Shown one piece after another: positions 36,217 through 45,760 of a DNA stretch of 64,000 nt. Each line of letters begins with the position of its first letter. Position 1 is the stretch's first letter. Made by a program: the position numbers and the translations under genes. The notes beneath the pieces are model-generated. The model was given only the letters and a program-made list of their open reading frames with translations, was not told where the DNA came from and did no database searches. This DNA is from Symploca sp. SIO1C2 (GTDB lineage: Bacteria > Cyanobacteriota > Cyanobacteriia > Cyanobacteriales > Coleofasciculaceae), in NCBI GenBank assembly GCA_010672925.1, contig JAAHFP010000012.1, positions 217,252 through 281,251 of the forward strand. Reading direction: 5' to 3'.

Positions 36217-37806
36217 CTATTCTTGTTCCAATGGTACAAAAACTGGTTTTGGTTTATTCAATTTTTGATTGGGGGGTAATATCCCCCAAAGGGAGTGAGT
36301 ATCATAAGTGAGAGTTTCAATCATCGTTTGGTTATTAAAGTCTATGGTAAAGCCTAGCTGCTGGTAGATATCGGTGCTAATATTAGGAATCACTGATGAG
36401 AGCAAGTAGGCAGCAAGCCTAACGGATTCTAAAATGCTATATAAAACTTCTTCGACTGCTTGCTGTTTCCCCTCCTTGTAGAGGCTCCAAGGAGCCTGAT
36501 CATCAATGAATTTGTTACTGGCTCTTACCAGAGCCAAGATTTCTCGGCAGGCTTCACTGAAAGCCAGAGACTGATAAGAACTAGCTACCCGCTCTCCTAA
36601 CTCTAGACTAATGAATTTTAGGGGATGATCCGCAGGGATATCAGAAGCAGTGATATTTGGTACATGAGCTTGACAATATTTGTTTGTCATTCCCAGGGTG
36701 CGATTGAGCAAATTGCCCAAGCTTTTCGCTAAATCGGCATTGACAGTATCAATAAAACGAGTTTTATTAAAATCTCCATCTCGGCCAAATTCAATTTCTT
36801 TAAGAAAATAGTAACGAACCGCATCTGCACCGTAGCAATTCACTAGTTCTACTGGATCTAGAGTATTGCCTAGAGTCTTCCCCATCTTCTGACCATCCTT
36901 AGTAAGAAAGCCATGCCCGAATACACGATCCGGTATTGGTAGATACGCTGACATTAGCATTGCAGGCCAGTAAACTGCATGAAAACGCAGAATATCTTTA
37001 CCAATCAGGTGCAGATTAATTGGCCACCATTTTTTTAAGGCATTTTCTAGAGTAGGTTCGCTATCTGGATCAAGGAGTGCTGTAACGTAACCTAATAGAG
37101 CATCAAACCAAACATAGATGGTGTGTTGAGGATCTTCTGGTATAGGGAAGCCCCAATCTAAATTAACCCGCGAAATTGAAAAATCCTGAAGTCCTTGATG
37201 AACAAAGCTTAAAACTTCATTACGACGGCTTTCTGGTTGGATAAAATCTGGTCGCTGTTGGTAAAGTTCTTCTAACTGGTTTTGATATTTGGAGAGTCGG
37301 AAAAAGTAGTTTTGTTCATCTCGCCACTCCGCCTCTACATTGGGGTGAATTGGGCAATATTTTTCTTCTATTAGCTCCCGTTGGTCTTTGAACTCTTCGC
37401 AGGAGACACAGTACCAGCCTTTTTGTTGTCCTAGGTAAATATCACCTCGTTCCCAAACCCGCTTAAAAAATTCTTTCACAATCGCTTCATGACGAGGTGA
37501 TGTGGTGCGGCTGAAGCGGTCATACTGAATATTGAGCTTTTGCCAAAGACTATCAAACTCTGTTACTATTTTGTCGCAATGCTCTTGAGGCTCTAGTCCC
37601 TGACTTTGGGCAGTGCGCTGAATTTTTTGTCCATGCTCATCCGTACCAGTAATTAACAAGACGGATTTGCCCCTGAGTCTTTCAAATCTAGCTATGGCAT
37701 CTGCTGCTATCGTTGTATAGCCACTCCCAATGTGGGGTAAGCCATTGACGTAATAGAGCGGTGTTGTAACGGCAAATGTGTTTCTATTGGTATCGGTATG
37801 GCTCAT
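36217..37806 (-). CDS. metG: Methionyl-tRNA synthetase
   Basis: This class-I synthetase has the HIGH-like motif GLPHIGSGYTTIAADA and the KMSKS-like motif DGQKMGKTLGN. A zinc-finger insert begins CVSCEEF. The C-terminal anticodon-binding helical domain is present, while the tRBD-like extension of longer forms is absent; 529 residues is a usual cyanobacterial length. The ATG at 37806 follows closely on a TGG-rich leader. Confidence 0.95.
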   Translation of the reverse strand: MSHTDTNRNTFAVTTPLYYVNGLPHIGSGYTTIAADAIARFERLRGKSVLLITGTDEHGQKIQRTAQSQGLEPQEHCDKIVTEFDSLWQKLNIQYDRFSRTTSPRHEAIVKEFFKRVWERGDIYLGQQKGWYCVSCEEFKDQRELIEEKYCPIHPNVEAEWRDEQNYFFRLSKYQNQLEELYQQRPDFIQPESRRNEVLSFVHQGLQDFSISRVNLDWGFPIPEDPQHTIYVWFDALLGYVTALLDPDSEPTLENALKKWWPINLHLIGKDILRFHAVYWPAMLMSAYLPIPDRVFGHGFLTKDGQKMGKTLGNTLDPVELVNCYGADAVRYYFLKEIEFGRDGDFNKTRFIDTVNADLAKSLGNLLNRTLGMTNKYCQAHVPNITASDIPADHPLKFISLELGERVASSYQSLAFSEACREILALVRASNKFIDDQAPWSLYKEGKQQAVEEVLYSILESVRLAAYLLSSVIPNISTDIYQQLGFTIDFNNQTMIETLTYDTHSLWGILPPNQKLNKPKPVFVPLEQE

Positions 37807-38091
37807 CTGGGTGGAACAAACGTCTTTTTAGTAAGTAGTTGTCATTTTTAGCCTATGGCTACGAGTATTTATTGTAGTTGCTACTATCTCTAATTAGCTT
37901 CAGGTAGCCTCCCTTCTAAAATTTATTTTCAGTATTTATACTCTAAAGCATCGGTCAATAGGTAATAGTGGCATCCTCCCTACCTTAACTTTGCTTAGAG
38001 TAGACTATGGGCTCTTAAGGGGTAACAAATTTACTAGGTGACAACAAGGCTAAAAAAGAGACTGGGTTTAGGGTGTGGGGTGTGCTAAAAC

Positions 38092-38305
38092 CCATTGGTG
38101 TCAACTTAAACATATACATAGCTAGCTAGTTGGATGACCTAACTCACCTTGGATTCAAATCCAAGGCTAATAGCAAAAGTCCATTAAAATGGACTAAATT
38201 TTTCGGCTTCACCTTAATTTAGTCATCTTTAGATGACTTTAGCTATTAGACGGTCACTTAAGTAACCGGCGGGATAAGGGTTTCACCTTAAGTTGACACC
38301 AATGG
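38092..38305. mobile_element. Palindrome-module element, copy 2 (intact, 214 bp)
   Basis: The ends CCATTGGTGTCAACTTAA and TTAAGTTGACACCAATGG are perfect 18-bp inverted repeats. In reverse orientation relative to copy 1 it holds hairpins CCTTGGATTCAAATCCAAGG, AGTCCATTAAAATGGACT and AGTCATCTTTAGATGACT. A fourth hairpin, ACGGTCACTTAAGTAACCG, replaces the CCTGGGG hairpin of copy 1 with different sequence but kept pairing. It lies in the gap between sdhB and metG; nothing else is visible there. Confidence 0.9.
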
Positions 38306-38329
38306 CTAAAACCAGTCTCCTTATTTTGA

Positions 38330-39334
38330 CTAAACTTCTTCTTTGACTTTTGCAGATTCTAAGTTTTGTACAGATTCAATCAGTGAGCGCACTTGGGATA
38401 CTCCTGCTGATGATTCAAATCCTAAGGGGAATTTACCCCGTGCCATCATTCGTAAACCCAACGGCCCGAGACTAATCAACCCTTTGATATCTTGAAAAGA
38501 GTTGCCGACTACCTGTAAGCCAAACTTACGCTCATCAATCCAGCCACCTTCCTTGACTAAATCAATCATTACCTTTCGATGGCGGATCTGGCGGCTAGTT
38601 TGGGCATCTTTTCGATCTAGAATCTCCTGTTTAATTTTGCCTATTTGCTCCATTGGTTCAACATCCATTGGACATACCGCATTACACATATAGCAACGGG
38701 TACAACCCCAAACCCCTTGAGTTCCTTGATTATATGTTTCTAGGCGATTTTCCTTGGTAGCATCACGAGAGTCTCCTATCATCCGTTGTGCCTTGGCTAA
38801 AGCATGAGGACCAACAAAATCTGGGTTCACCTCCCTAGCATTGCACTCAGAATAACAAGCACCGCACAGAATACAGTTCCCCATCTGATCCAAACGAGAT
38901 CGCTCTTCAGGGGTCTGCAAAAACTCTCGTTCAGGAATCATCCTGGCACTAGTGCTAACATAAGGTTCAATATTTTCTAAGTTGTCCCAGAAGCTACCCA
39001 TATCTACTACCAAATCCTTAATTACCGGCATATTACCTAGTGGTGCAACTGTAATTTCGGGAATTTTGGTTGAAGTTTCCTGAGACAGCCGTTGTAATTC
39101 GTTACCAATATTTTCTTTACAAGCAAGAGCTGAGCGACCATTAATACGCATACCACAACTGCCACAAATGGTATTGCGACAATTTTTACGAAAAGCAAGA
39201 CTCCCATCCTGCTCCCATTTAATCCGATTGAGGCAATCCAGAATCGTATTTCCGACCTCCACCTCTAAAGTATAGGTCTGGATCATGGGAGAGGCATTAT
39301 GAGACTGTCGAATAATTTTAAAACAAACTTGCAT
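38330..39334 (-). CDS. sdhB: Succinate dehydrogenase/fumarate reductase iron-sulfur subunit
   Basis: The protein carries three cluster sites: the 2Fe-2S CRNTICGSCGMRINGRSALAC split around residues 52-72, then CILCGACYSEC, then CTRCYMCNAVCPMDVEP. It passes electrons from the flavoprotein subunit towards plastoquinone in the thylakoid or plasma membrane. I start at the ATG at 39334 in place of a GTG two codons upstream. At about 334 residues it is longer than proteobacterial SdhB (about 240), as usual for cyanobacteria. sdhA is not adjacent. Confidence 0.92.
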   Translation of the reverse strand: MQVCFKIIRQSHNASPMIQTYTLEVEVGNTILDCLNRIKWEQDGSLAFRKNCRNTICGSCGMRINGRSALACKENIGNELQRLSQETSTKIPEITVAPLGNMPVIKDLVVDMGSFWDNLENIEPYVSTSARMIPEREFLQTPEERSRLDQMGNCILCGACYSECNAREVNPDFVGPHALAKAQRMIGDSRDATKENRLETYNQGTQGVWGCTRCYMCNAVCPMDVEPMEQIGKIKQEILDRKDAQTSRQIRHRKVMIDLVKEGGWIDERKFGLQVVGNSFQDIKGLISLGPLGLRMMARGKFPLGFESSAGVSQVRSLIESVQNLESAKVKEEV

Positions 39335-39749
39335 GACCACTAATCTGCTACAAATTGTATTCTAGAGGATTGATGACAACTACTGCCCTGTAGAGCTATA
39401 TCCAAGACAACTCATTTTCCCCTCTAAAAGGTAGTCGGGATGCTCAGTTCTTTCAATAGTAGGAGCAAAGACTACTCGAACTACAAGACAAAATTTTTTG
39501 CTATCTTATCCTATAATGCATCTATTTTAAACTCCAATTTAGGGAAGGTCACCGGAATTAACTTTGTTGGTCGCAGCTTGAGTGAGTCACCAAGTAATCG
39601 GCTAAGGTGGAAAAACATGAAGATTTTGAGAAATGATTTCAAAATCGTTGTCAATTTAGATAGATTTAACGATATATTTTTTATAGAGCCAAAACTTGGC
39701 ATCAAATAATCTTTACCATCCTGAAAGTTGAAGGATATCTTGTGAGCTC
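39335..39749. other. Divergent sdhB-cyAbrB intergenic region
   Basis: This 415-base gap contains overlapping small frames on both strands (39440-39709 plus, 39511-39705 minus) that have no recognisable domain or binding site. It should hold promoters for sdhB and the cyAbrB gene. AAGGATATC precedes the cyAbrB ATG. Confidence 0.5.
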
Positions 39750-40166
39750 ATGACGGAAACTCAAACTGCTCCCCTAACAGGGAAAGCATTGCTTCAAAAA
39801 GTAAAAGAGCTGTCACACTTGCCTCGGCGAGAAACAGCCAAGCGTTGCGGTTATTACACCATAACTAAAAATGAGCAGACTCGTGTCAATTTAACGGATT
39901 TTTATGACGCAGTGCTCGGGGCAAAAGGTGTTCCCCTAGATCCAGAGGGTACAAAAGATGGTCGTGGTCGCGAGCCGACCTTTCGTGTGAGTGTCCATAA
40001 AAATGGTCAAATTGTTATCGGTGCAACCTACACTGAATCTATGGGATTAAAGCCCGGTGATGAGTTTGAAATTAAACTGGGCTACAAACATATCCATCTC
40101 AAACAGGTGGATATTGACACAGCTGATGACTCAGAAGAGAAAGAGCTTGCTGCTCAAGAAGCATAA
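39750..40166 (+). CDS. cyAbrB-family transcriptional regulator
   Basis: The 138-residue protein matches the cyanobacterial AbrB-like clade (Synechocystis Sll0359/Sll0822). It has an N-terminal LTGKALLQKVKELSHLPRRE stretch followed by a C-terminal swapped-hairpin DNA-binding domain (FRVSVHKNGQIVIGATYTES, then GLKPGDEFEIKLG). In characterised species these proteins govern nitrogen and carbon genes and heterocyst or hydrogenase expression. The targets here are unknown. Confidence 0.92.
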   Translation: MTETQTAPLTGKALLQKVKELSHLPRRETAKRCGYYTITKNEQTRVNLTDFYDAVLGAKGVPLDPEGTKDGRGREPTFRVSVHKNGQIVIGATYTESMGLKPGDEFEIKLGYKHIHLKQVDIDTADDSEEKELAAQEA

Positions 40167-40255
40167 TTCTTCTCTAGGGAGGATGGTTGTTTATATTTAG
40201 CCATCCTTGAACCCCTCAATGATCTGTAGCTCCTCACAATTTGTTGCTCTTGCCA

Positions 40256-41098
40256 ATGGCTATCTTTGTTCAGACAGCTAGTGAGTGGTTGGTGTCACTA
40301 AAAACATCGACTGCTGTCGTGAAAGCTTTAGCTTTTTTCCTTGCTTGGGCAGTTTTTTGGCTGCCATTAGCAATTCCCCTGGCTATATTGCTAAAATGGC
40401 GACCTCCTAAGCCTTTAGTAACAGAGCAAAAGCTGCCATTGCTAGCAGCACTTTACCTAGTTGCTCCCCTGATTTTATGGGGGGCTTCTTGGGTAGATGA
40501 AGTATCTTTTTCTGATTACGGCTTAAATTGGGAATTAACTATTTTAAGCGACCTGTCCCTCGGATTAGGTATGGGAATTTTAGGGTTGGCTATTGTGTTT
40601 ACTAGCCAATGGAAACTCGGTTGGGTGAAATGGCAAGGAGAAAATTGGCAAGGTTTAGGAAAAATATTACTACCAGTACTGTTATTGGGACTGTGGATTG
40701 GTGTAACAGAGGAGTTGGTATTTCGGGGATTCTTACAAAATGAACTTCAACATGACTACCCAATTTGGGGATCGGCAGCTATTGCTAGTATCATCTTTGC
40801 CCTGTCTCATTTAATCTGGGAACAAGAAAATACCTTGCCTCAGTTGCCAGGGTTGTGGTTAATGGGAATGGTACTAGTTTTAGCTCGTTGGGTGGACAGT
40901 GGTAGTTTAGGTTTAGCATGGGGGCTCCATGCCGGTTGGATTTGGGGTCTAACTTGTCTGAATGAAGCTCAATTGATTTCTTATACAGGTAAAGGTCCAA
41001 TGTGGGTAACTGGTTTGGCGGGTAATCCCTTAGCCGGAATTGCTGGTCTAGTTTGTTTGTTACTAACGGGAACTTTTCTTATACTACTTCCGCATTGA
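40256..41098 (+). CDS. CPBP-family intramembrane glutamic endopeptidase
   Basis: The 280-residue membrane protein has about eight hydrophobic segments. The CPBP/Abi motifs are GVTEELVFRGFL (EExxxR), FALSHLIWE and WGLHAGW. Eukaryotic relatives (Rce1) cleave prenylated proteins; many bacterial ones act in peptide processing or immunity. I start at the ATG at 40256 over a TTG at 40241. It follows cyAbrB by 89 bases on the same strand. Confidence 0.9.
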   Translation: MAIFVQTASEWLVSLKTSTAVVKALAFFLAWAVFWLPLAIPLAILLKWRPPKPLVTEQKLPLLAALYLVAPLILWGASWVDEVSFSDYGLNWELTILSDLSLGLGMGILGLAIVFTSQWKLGWVKWQGENWQGLGKILLPVLLLGLWIGVTEELVFRGFLQNELQHDYPIWGSAAIASIIFALSHLIWEQENTLPQLPGLWLMGMVLVLARWVDSGSLGLAWGLHAGWIWGLTCLNEAQLISYTGKGPMWVTGLAGNPLAGIAGLVCLLLTGTFLILLPH

Positions 41099-41135
41099 CT
41101 ATCTAATATCAAGTTCGGCTGAATACTTACACTTC

Positions 41136-41216
41136 GGTAGCAAGAAGGCAAAACCCACCCCTAACCCCTCCCAGGAGGGGAACCGGAGGCAGGAGGCAGG
41201 AGGGAAGGAAGTTGCA
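41136..41216 (+). repeat. Intergenic GGCAGGA element with hairpin core
   Basis: AGAAGGC units, then CCACCCCTAACCCC, then the hairpin CCCCTCCCAGGAGGGG, then CCGGAGGCAGGAGGCAGGAGG. This is the non-coding counterpart of the repeats found inside the kinase (19743) and SGNH (15014) genes. The hairpin loop is CA here and TT in the kinase copy. Confidence 0.85.
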
Positions 41217-41250
41217 AGGGAGAAGGGAATTATAAGTGATTATCCGAACT

Positions 41251-41304
41251 CGATCTAAAATCTAAAATCTAAAATCTAAAATCTAAAATCTAAAATCTAA
41301 AATC
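41251..41304. repeat. Heptamer array (AAAATCT)x7
   Basis: About seven perfect units run up to the stop codon of the hydrolase gene at 41305. On the minus strand the unit reads AGATTTT with TAG in each junction, so it closes all frames. Confidence 0.85.
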
Positions 41305-42090
41305 CTAAGATGGTAAGAAATTTTGCTCTTCAATCAGCCCAAAAAGGTTAACATCTTTTTCCAACAGACAAGCATGACCAGACTGGGGCAAGACTAACAT
41401 CTTAGCATTAGGTATACAGTTAACTAAGCGTTTTGCTTCCCTTACCGAGGGTAACAACTGATCAGCACCACTGGCAATAATCAATACCGGTTGGGTAAGG
41501 CGTGCCAATTGAGTTTCATCAACATCAAAATTGCTCACCAGAGAAAGTCGCCAATTAGTAGTTGTTGCAGGTATAGACCGCATAGCTTCTAGAAGTTCAA
41601 AACGTTCCCGATGAGTCATCCTCCCCAAGGCAGACAAGAATGGTAAAAGAACTAGGGCAGATGCTTCGTAAATACTTTCTGGTAACCAACAGCTCAATTG
41701 TCCTCCCCATTGAAGCCAAGGTCGTTGTTTAAAGGAAGTTGCTGGGTTGCTTAAAATAACTCTATCAATTAAATGGGGGGCTCTCAATGCTACTTTCACT
41801 GCCAAGCAGCCCCCGAATGACTCACCACATAGATAAACTAAACGAGACGGTTGACCTTTGATAATTCCTTCAATTAAGTGAATCACCACCATTGAGAGTT
41901 CTTCCCAATTGCTGGAATCATCTGGAGGAATAGCAAAGGCGCGAATATCAAAAGCAGTGCCCAAATCCTTGGCTTGCGATCGCAACAGTTGACCTGTGCC
42001 ATCCATTCCTGGTAAGTAAACCAATAGTGGTAAATTTTGATTGACTTCTCCTAGTGTAAGAAAACAAGGACGACTCTTAGCTCCCAGCAT
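41305..42090 (-). CDS. Alpha/beta-hydrolase
   Basis: The 261-residue protein has a nucleophile elbow YLCGESFGGCLA, an acidic residue in IASGADQLLPS and a His in PQSGHACLLE, forming a full Ser-Asp-His triad. The oxyanion region YLPGMDGTGQLL resembles the hydrolase half of phytyl-ester synthase/diacylglycerol acyltransferase-like proteins. The natural ester is unknown. The stop codon directly abuts a heptamer array. Confidence 0.85.
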   Translation of the reverse strand: MLGAKSRPCFLTLGEVNQNLPLLVYLPGMDGTGQLLRSQAKDLGTAFDIRAFAIPPDDSSNWEELSMVVIHLIEGIIKGQPSRLVYLCGESFGGCLAVKVALRAPHLIDRVILSNPATSFKQRPWLQWGGQLSCWLPESIYEASALVLLPFLSALGRMTHRERFELLEAMRSIPATTTNWRLSLVSNFDVDETQLARLTQPVLIIASGADQLLPSVREAKRLVNCIPNAKMLVLPQSGHACLLEKDVNLFGLIEEQNFLPS

Positions 42091-42393
42091 TAGGTAAATT
42101 TTGATACTTTTTTAATAAAATTGACTACTAGTGCAGCGCGGCAGAAGTAACTGACCAGTTTGATATCGATAGAATCCTTACCCTATAAGCATTTTGAATT
42201 TTGAATTTTGTTTGCGTAGCATGGTGAGCAAAGCGTTAGCGCAGCGGGACGTAGTCCGGCAAATTTTGAATTCCGCACAGCGGTACTAGTAAGGACAACC
42301 AAATTTGGTGCAATCCAAACTCCCTAACTTTCCTATCCTGAAAACATTCCAAAAAGATGAATAGTGGGTATATTCCATAAGACTGATCAAGTC
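42091..42393. other. Intergenic region with TTTTGAA heptamers
   Basis: ATTTTGAATTTTGAATTTTG (about 42190-42210) is interrupted by a roughly 50-base GC-richer segment (GCGTAGCATGGTGAGC ... GGACGTAGTCCGGC). It then resumes as AAATTTTGAATTCC, which looks like a small insertion into a heptamer array. No gene is supported. Confidence 0.5.
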
Positions 42394-42570
42394 ATGTCTA
42401 GTTTACCACCACCTGAAGAACAGGATAATGTACCTCCGCTTTGGTTTTCGATTACTCTGGTTATATCCTTGTTTGTCCTGACCCTGGTGTTTGCTCTCGG
42501 ATTTTCCTTGAACAACAGCAAAAGCGATGAATCTTGGTTAAATACTCAGGGTATTTGTACCAAAGCCTGA
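42394..42570 (+). CDS. Small single-span membrane protein
   Basis: The ATG at 42394 opens a 58-residue frame with a proline-rich start (SSLPPPEEQDNVPP) and one membrane helix (about 16-37). I recognise no family with certainty. A GTG at 42364 would add ten residues. It precedes the DUF3352 gene by 88 bases on the same strand and may be co-transcribed. Confidence 0.55.
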   Translation: MSSLPPPEEQDNVPPLWFSITLVISLFVLTLVFALGFSLNNSKSDESWLNTQGICTKA

Positions 42571-42658
42571 CACTTTACAAGGAGGAAGGGTTTGAGCGAT
42601 TAACAAAATATGCTCAAACAACAAGCAGGAAAATCTCCGATATTCGAGGTGCCCTACC

Positions 42659-44350
42659 GTGAAGAAAAATCAATTACCTCTTCTGTTGACTTCCGGGGTA
42701 GCTATCTTATTAATTAGTACTGGAGTAGCGGCTTACTTTCTGGTACAGCGACGTCTGCTACGGGGAAGGGCTGTAATCAGTGCCCAGTTAGTTCCTGAAG
42801 ATGTTCTGCTAACGGCATCCATCTCTACAGATACAGAACAATGGCAGAAGTTGCAAAAGTACGGTACTCCGGAAACCAAAGCTGCTTTGCAAGAGCAACT
42901 GACAAAGCTCAAGGATAGATTCCTCAAAGCTAATGGCTACAACTATCAAGAAGATATTCAACCCTGGTTGGGGGAAACGGTGATGATTGCCTATCTAGCA
43001 TCTGGGACACCGGCAGAAGCACCATTATTCAAACCACCAGACCTCATAGTACTGCCAATTGAAGACCCAGTCCAAGCCAAGCAGCTGCTAGCTAAAGCGA
43101 ACTCCACAAGGCAGTTGCGGGCAAGAAACTATAAGGGAATTCGGATTCAAGAAACCAAACAGAACCAATCCCAACAATTTACAGCAGCAGTGCTAGGGCG
43201 TTTCCTGGTGGTAACTCAACATTCCCAAACTATGGAGCAAGTGATTGACACCTATACTGGGGAACCTTCGGTAGCAGCAACTCCTGGCTACAATAAGGCA
43301 TTGAGTCAAATTAAAGTCTCGAAACCCTTTGCTCAGTTGTATCTTAACATGCCTGCTTTCTCCGCCACACTAGCAGCTAATTCTGGGCGCTCCCTTTCTC
43401 CAGAAAACCTGGCAATGGCAGAACAAAAACAAGGTATAGCTACAAAGGTAACTTTAGAGTCAGGAGGGATAAGTTTTCGCTCCATTTCCTGGCTTAAGTC
43501 TGATAGTACTTTCTCTCATCGAGGGGAGAACAGAAATAGCAATTTAGCTAAGCGCTTGCCAGCTGATACGATGTTAATGCTTTCTGGAGGCAACTTGGAA
43601 CAGTTGTGGCGCAATTACCTCCAGGGAGCAGAATCTAATCTACTGACACCGGTTCCTCCAGATACTCTGACTGAGGGTTTACGAGGGACTTTAGGTTTAG
43701 ATTGGGAGAAGGATTTACTGCCCTGGATGGGAGGGGAATTTTTGTTGGGTATTGTACCAGCATCTGATGATGTCTTAGCAATTCCTAACGATTCCCAGTT
43801 TCCCCAGTTAGGAGCTGGTGTAGTTTTGATGGTACTCTCTAGAAATCGTTCCCAGGCAGAGAAATCTTTCCAACAGCTTGATGAAGTGATGGCAACTCGC
43901 TATCAGTTTCTAGTGGAAAAAACTGAGCTAGAAGGTAAAACTATTGTTCGTTGGAAATCTCCCCTAGGAGGTATTAGTGCTACCCACGGCTGGTTAGAAA
44001 ACGATGTAGCTTTCCTCACTTTCGGTGCACCTATCACCAGTTCCTTTTTTCCCCAACCGGAAGCATTACTTACCCAAACTCCTCTGTTCAAAAAAGTTGT
44101 ACCGACTAAACCCAATCCCAACAATGGTCAGTTTTTCCTGAATTTTGAGGGTACTCTCAACAGTAGTAATTTAAATTTGCCTCCACTACCCCCCCAGCAG
44201 CAACCACTAGCCGAAGCCATTAATGGCATTGGGGTAACAGCTGCCGTTAGTGATGAACGTACAACACGCTTTGATATTTTTGTTCAGATTATGTCTTCTG
44301 ATCTCAAAAGAGACGCGGAGACGGGGGGACGCGGGGACGCGGAGAAATGA
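42659..44350 (+). CDS. DUF3352 family protein
   Basis: The 563-residue protein starts at a GTG (42659) and has an N-terminal membrane anchor (about 8-29). A long DUF3352 region follows, with the usual opening around RAVISAQLVPEDVLLTASIS and DIQPWLGETVMIAYL. The function of the family is unknown; it is cyanobacterial and probably faces the periplasm or thylakoid lumen. The last 14 residues (KRDAETGGRGDAEK) are encoded by a GACGCGGA-type intergenic repeat that also supplies the stop, so the native C-terminus has been replaced or extended. Confidence 0.85.
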   Translation: MKKNQLPLLLTSGVAILLISTGVAAYFLVQRRLLRGRAVISAQLVPEDVLLTASISTDTEQWQKLQKYGTPETKAALQEQLTKLKDRFLKANGYNYQEDIQPWLGETVMIAYLASGTPAEAPLFKPPDLIVLPIEDPVQAKQLLAKANSTRQLRARNYKGIRIQETKQNQSQQFTAAVLGRFLVVTQHSQTMEQVIDTYTGEPSVAATPGYNKALSQIKVSKPFAQLYLNMPAFSATLAANSGRSLSPENLAMAEQKQGIATKVTLESGGISFRSISWLKSDSTFSHRGENRNSNLAKRLPADTMLMLSGGNLEQLWRNYLQGAESNLLTPVPPDTLTEGLRGTLGLDWEKDLLPWMGGEFLLGIVPASDDVLAIPNDSQFPQLGAGVVLMVLSRNRSQAEKSFQQLDEVMATRYQFLVEKTELEGKTIVRWKSPLGGISATHGWLENDVAFLTFGAPITSSFFPQPEALLTQTPLFKKVVPTKPNPNNGQFFLNFEGTLNSSNLNLPPLPPQQQPLAEAINGIGVTAAVSDERTTRFDIFVQIMSSDLKRDAETGGRGDAEK

Positions 44351-44364
44351 ATTTTAGAGAATTG

Positions 44365-45405
44365 CTAAAACTTTTTCTCCGGAATATAAGCGGCTTTAAT
44401 GGGGAATGGCAGTTCAATTCCTTCTAGTCGGTATCGCTTGCGTAGCCTTTTAATAAACTCATGCCTAATAATTAAATGATCGATAAATTCCTTGACTCGG
44501 AGATATACTGTTAAATTAATGCTAAAATAGTCGAATTGATTAAAGCGCAGAAAAGGTTCAAAATGGGGAATACCTCCTTCTACCTCCTGCATTACTTCTT
44601 TAGCAATTTCCAGAGTTATCATCTCTACTTGTTCGAGGTCGCTGTCATAGCTGACACCTAGCTCCACAGTAATTAATAGCTCTTTGTCTGGTAGGGCATA
44701 GTTTTTGAAATTGGAAGAGATCAGGTAAGAGTTGGGAATAACAATCAAGTTTTCGTTATATTCTCTAATTATCGTCTGTCTCCAGGCTATATCCGTGACA
44801 TAACCCTCTTCTCCAGAACCTAGTTTGATATAGTCGCCAACCCTAACTTTTTTAGATGTTAGGATATTGAGTCCAGAAAAAAGGTTGGATAAAGTATTCT
44901 GGAGTGCTAAGCCAATCGAAACACCACCAATCCCCAAGGCAGTTAATAGGGGAGTTATGGCAATGCCTAAAGACTGAATGATAATTAATAAACCAAGACT
45001 AAAGATGATTAGTCTGGTAAAATTTTCAAATAAGGAAGTTAAAGGAGAACCTTCATTACCTCGGCTACTGTAGAGTTCGACAAAACTAACAGCCAGTTTA
45101 GAGATGACGAAGGTAACGGAAGCCAAAAAAGTGGCTAGCAGAACTTTCTGAATGATTTCTAGGACGGAGGTATTGATGGGAAAGCTGAAGGTGGCAGCAA
45201 AAACTCCGGCAATGACAAACCAAAGTAAGACTATGCCTCGCAGGGCTCCAGCAATAATTAAGCCATAACCTTCCCATCCAGTTTTTTTAGCAATTTTTTT
45301 AAGTAATCTTAACCCTCGTTTTTCAAAGAGCAAGCCTAAGATCAGACCAAATAAAATTAAGGCAAAAGGTAGAGCATATTTCAGAATGTCGAGAAACATA
45401 TTCAT
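44365..45405 (-). CDS. MscS-family mechanosensitive channel
   Basis: The 346-residue protein has about four N-terminal membrane helices and the pore helix motif LGIGGVSIGLALQNTLSNLFSG, split over about residues 157-178. The MscS beta domain follows (VRVGDYIKLGSGEEGYVTDI) and then the alpha/beta cytosolic end. It opens under membrane tension during osmotic downshock. It is convergent with the DUF3352 gene, with 14 bases between the stops. Confidence 0.92.
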   Translation of the reverse strand: MNMFLDILKYALPFALILFGLILGLLFEKRGLRLLKKIAKKTGWEGYGLIIAGALRGIVLLWFVIAGVFAATFSFPINTSVLEIIQKVLLATFLASVTFVISKLAVSFVELYSSRGNEGSPLTSLFENFTRLIIFSLGLLIIIQSLGIAITPLLTALGIGGVSIGLALQNTLSNLFSGLNILTSKKVRVGDYIKLGSGEEGYVTDIAWRQTIIREYNENLIVIPNSYLISSNFKNYALPDKELLITVELGVSYDSDLEQVEMITLEIAKEVMQEVEGGIPHFEPFLRFNQFDYFSINLTVYLRVKEFIDHLIIRHEFIKRLRKRYRLEGIELPFPIKAAYIPEKKF

Positions 45406-45667
45406 GGTAATAGATTCCGGACAACCTACGAGATTTGAACTATCTTAGCTGAAAACAGTTCACTAACGGTGTGGCACTGACATTGGCTAAGGGAAAAAAT
45501 TTGCCTATCAATGAGCGCGATCGCTCGATTTGGTGGTATTATTTATATAATGGGATAGGTGTGCGCCTGTAGGGTATGGGTAAATATAATATGCGATTAA
45601 TTTTACGAGATATCTTACATCCATTCGGTTTAAACCCCTGGCGGGTTATCGAGAATGGTGCAAGATC

Positions 45668-45760
45668 TCAGTATTCTTCTGTCCTATCTAGCGATCGCAC
45701 GACAGTAGAGGGAACAATAATTTCCGAGAACCAATCCAATTTACTAATTGCTCTAGTCAC
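45668..45760 (-). pseudogene. Remnant of a DUF3368 (PIN-like) toxin gene
   Basis: A 30-codon frame starting GTG at 45760 overlaps the end of the UPF0175 gene by 8 bases and reads TRAISKLDWFSEIIVPSTVV before a stop at 45668. This resembles the N-terminal region of DUF3368 proteins (KLD ... EIIVPS.VV), the usual partners of UPF0175. The catalytic remainder is missing. The match is by eye and could be chance. Confidence 0.4.

Noticed and set aside
39440..39709. 89-codon plus-strand frame opposite a 64-codon minus-strand frame
   Set aside because: The two frames overlap each other, neither has a recognised domain, and the region is a divergent promoter gap.
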